A stretch of DNA of 64,000 bases, from contig CACZNC010000010.1 in NCBI GenBank assembly GCA_902782445.1, positions 1-64,000 of the forward strand, given 5' to 3'. The first letter of the stretch is position 1. Every line of letters begins with the position of its first letter. The DNA is from an uncultured Ruminococcus sp. (lineage in GTDB: Bacteria > Bacillota > Clostridia > Oscillospirales > CAG-272). The notes beneath the pieces were generated by a model. That model was not told where the DNA came from. It did not search any database and worked only from the letters and a program-made list of their open reading frames with translations. This document shows, piece after piece, positions 63,256 through 64,000 of this stretch. The translations under genes were made by a program, and so were the position numbers.

Positions 63256-63921
63256 ATGGTTACCGTGCGTTCTTCCCGCATCGAGGCGGATCCTTCGGGG
63301 TTCGTCGTTCTGGCGGAATTCATTCCCCACGTCATTCAGGAGATCCGGTATTATACCACCTACAATTTCATCGGCGACCGCATCGACGGGTACGAGGAGC
63401 CCTGCGCCCTTCTGACCGCCGAAGCCGCCCGCGCCCTCCGTTCCGCCGCCTCCGAACTGATCGTGCAGGGGTACCGGCTCAAGATCTTCGACGCCTACCG
63501 CCCCGCCTGCGCCGTCAGGCATTTCGCGCTCTGGGGGCTCGAGGATCAGGATATCCGCATGAAGCAGTATTTCTACCCGGATCTGGAAAAGCAGGAGCTG
63601 TTCTCGAAGGGCTATATCGCCACGAGATCCAGCCACAGCCGGGGGAGCGCGCTGGATCTCACCCTCTTCGACATGAAGACCGGGCGGGAGGCGGACATGG
63701 GCGGCCCCTTCGACTTTTTCGGCGAGATCTCCCACCCGGACTACCGGGGACCTTGCCTTACCGACGAGCAATATGACAACCGGATGATTCTCCGGCGCGC
63801 CATGGTCCGCTGCGGCTTCGAGCCCTACGAATGCGAATGGTGGCACTTCCGCCTCGCCGACGAACCGTACCCGGAGACGTATTTTGAGTTTCCAATCTCG
63901 GCAAAGTACCTGAGAAAGTGA
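63256..63921 (+). CDS. D-alanyl-D-alanine dipeptidase (VanX/DdpX family)
   Basis: A 221-residue M15D zinc peptidase that splits D-Ala-D-Ala. Zinc ligands are His127 and Asp134 (SSHSRGSALDLTL) and His197, with catalytic Glu194 (ECEWWHF) and transition-state Arg82 (AYRPAC). The start ATG 63256 follows GGAGG; the extra 36 codons upstream are repeat. No vanH, vanA or vanRS genes are next to it, so it is more likely a recycling enzyme than a resistance determinant. The stop TGA overlaps the next repeat. Confidence 0.88.
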   Translation: MVTVRSSRIEADPSGFVVLAEFIPHVIQEIRYYTTYNFIGDRIDGYEEPCALLTAEAARALRSAASELIVQGYRLKIFDAYRPACAVRHFALWGLEDQDIRMKQYFYPDLEKQELFSKGYIATRSSHSRGSALDLTLFDMKTGREADMGGPFDFFGEISHPDYRGPCLTDEQYDNRMILRRAMVRCGFEPYECEWWHFRLADEPYPETYFEFPISAKYLRK

Positions 63922-64000
63922 GGAGGGAGGAGCGGCTGGGAGCGGCTGGGAGTGGCTGGTCGTTAGTGGCTAGCGGCTGGTAGAACCGTCCTCATTCCTA
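63920..64000. repeat. Heptad array at the window end
   Basis: gtgaggagggaggagcggct then GGAGCGGCT-type units and GTTAGTG GCTAGCG GCTGGTA; continues past the window edge. Confidence 0.65.

Overview
The window reads as a high-GC chromosome from the class Clostridia (Firmicutes), probably a carbohydrate-degrading gut or rumen lineage. Supporting signs are Shine-Dalgarno starts of the AGGAGG type, consensus TTGACA-17-TATAAT promoters, a tandem glycine riboswitch, DUF6062 and MarR proteins, lipoprotein sugar-binding proteins, and glycosidases of families GH2, GH16 and GH43 plus a DUF4091 protein. No rRNA, tRNA, CRISPR, integrase, transposase, dnaA, parA or parB was seen. Order-level taxonomy cannot be fixed from the sequence alone.

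Layout. 1-9.2 kb: a sugar-binding lipoprotein, a glycine-riboswitch-controlled Na+/alanine-glycine symporter, a MarR/acyl-CoA ligase pair with its own promoter and operator, and a GH2 glycosidase. 9.3-22.2 kb: a leftward housekeeping block (nitrilase-type amidohydrolase, cysteine synthase, alanine racemase, small envelope proteins, DUF6062, RecX, RecF, Nth, PBP2). 22.2-41.3 kb: a compact phage-derived locus. It has a LexA/CI-like self-cleaving repressor divergent from a consensus promoter, then terminase, portal, gp10-like protein, scaffold, capsid, connectors, tail tube, tail chaperone (probable -1 frameshift), a very short tape measure, tail tip, a glycine-rich fibre, holin and M23 endolysin. 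There is no integrase or replication module. 41.6-52.3 kb: a secreted protein, rplS, rpoB and rpoC. 52.4-54.4 kb: an AT-rich acquired island. 54.4-64 kb: GH16, DUF4091, a decayed surface protein, an MBL-fold hydrolase, GH43, a second sugar-binding lipoprotein and a VanX-type dipeptidase.

The most striking feature is intergenic. The palindrome TGTTTCACGTGAAACA, identical to the Bacillus ParB/Spo0J-binding parS consensus, occurs 19 times exactly and 6 more times with one mismatch, always between genes. It sits at the junctions of several dispersed repeat families. These are degenerate 7-bp-period arrays in opposite orientations around it, a MITE-like element of about 96-160 bp that is bracketed by two parS sites in all six copies, and a long structured element whose hairpins show compensatory base changes between copies. 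A separate three-hairpin element lies in the leaders of both rpoB and rpoC and inside the phage locus. The same host repeats split the phage locus between genes without breaking its ORFs, which suggests a long-resident, possibly domesticated particle such as a gene-transfer-agent-like element.

Functionally the window combines polysaccharide uptake and degradation, cell-wall D-alanine metabolism (alr, PBP2, VanX-like), DNA repair (recF, nth, recX) and the transcription core (rpoB, rpoC). All calls come from reading the sequence; no database search was possible.
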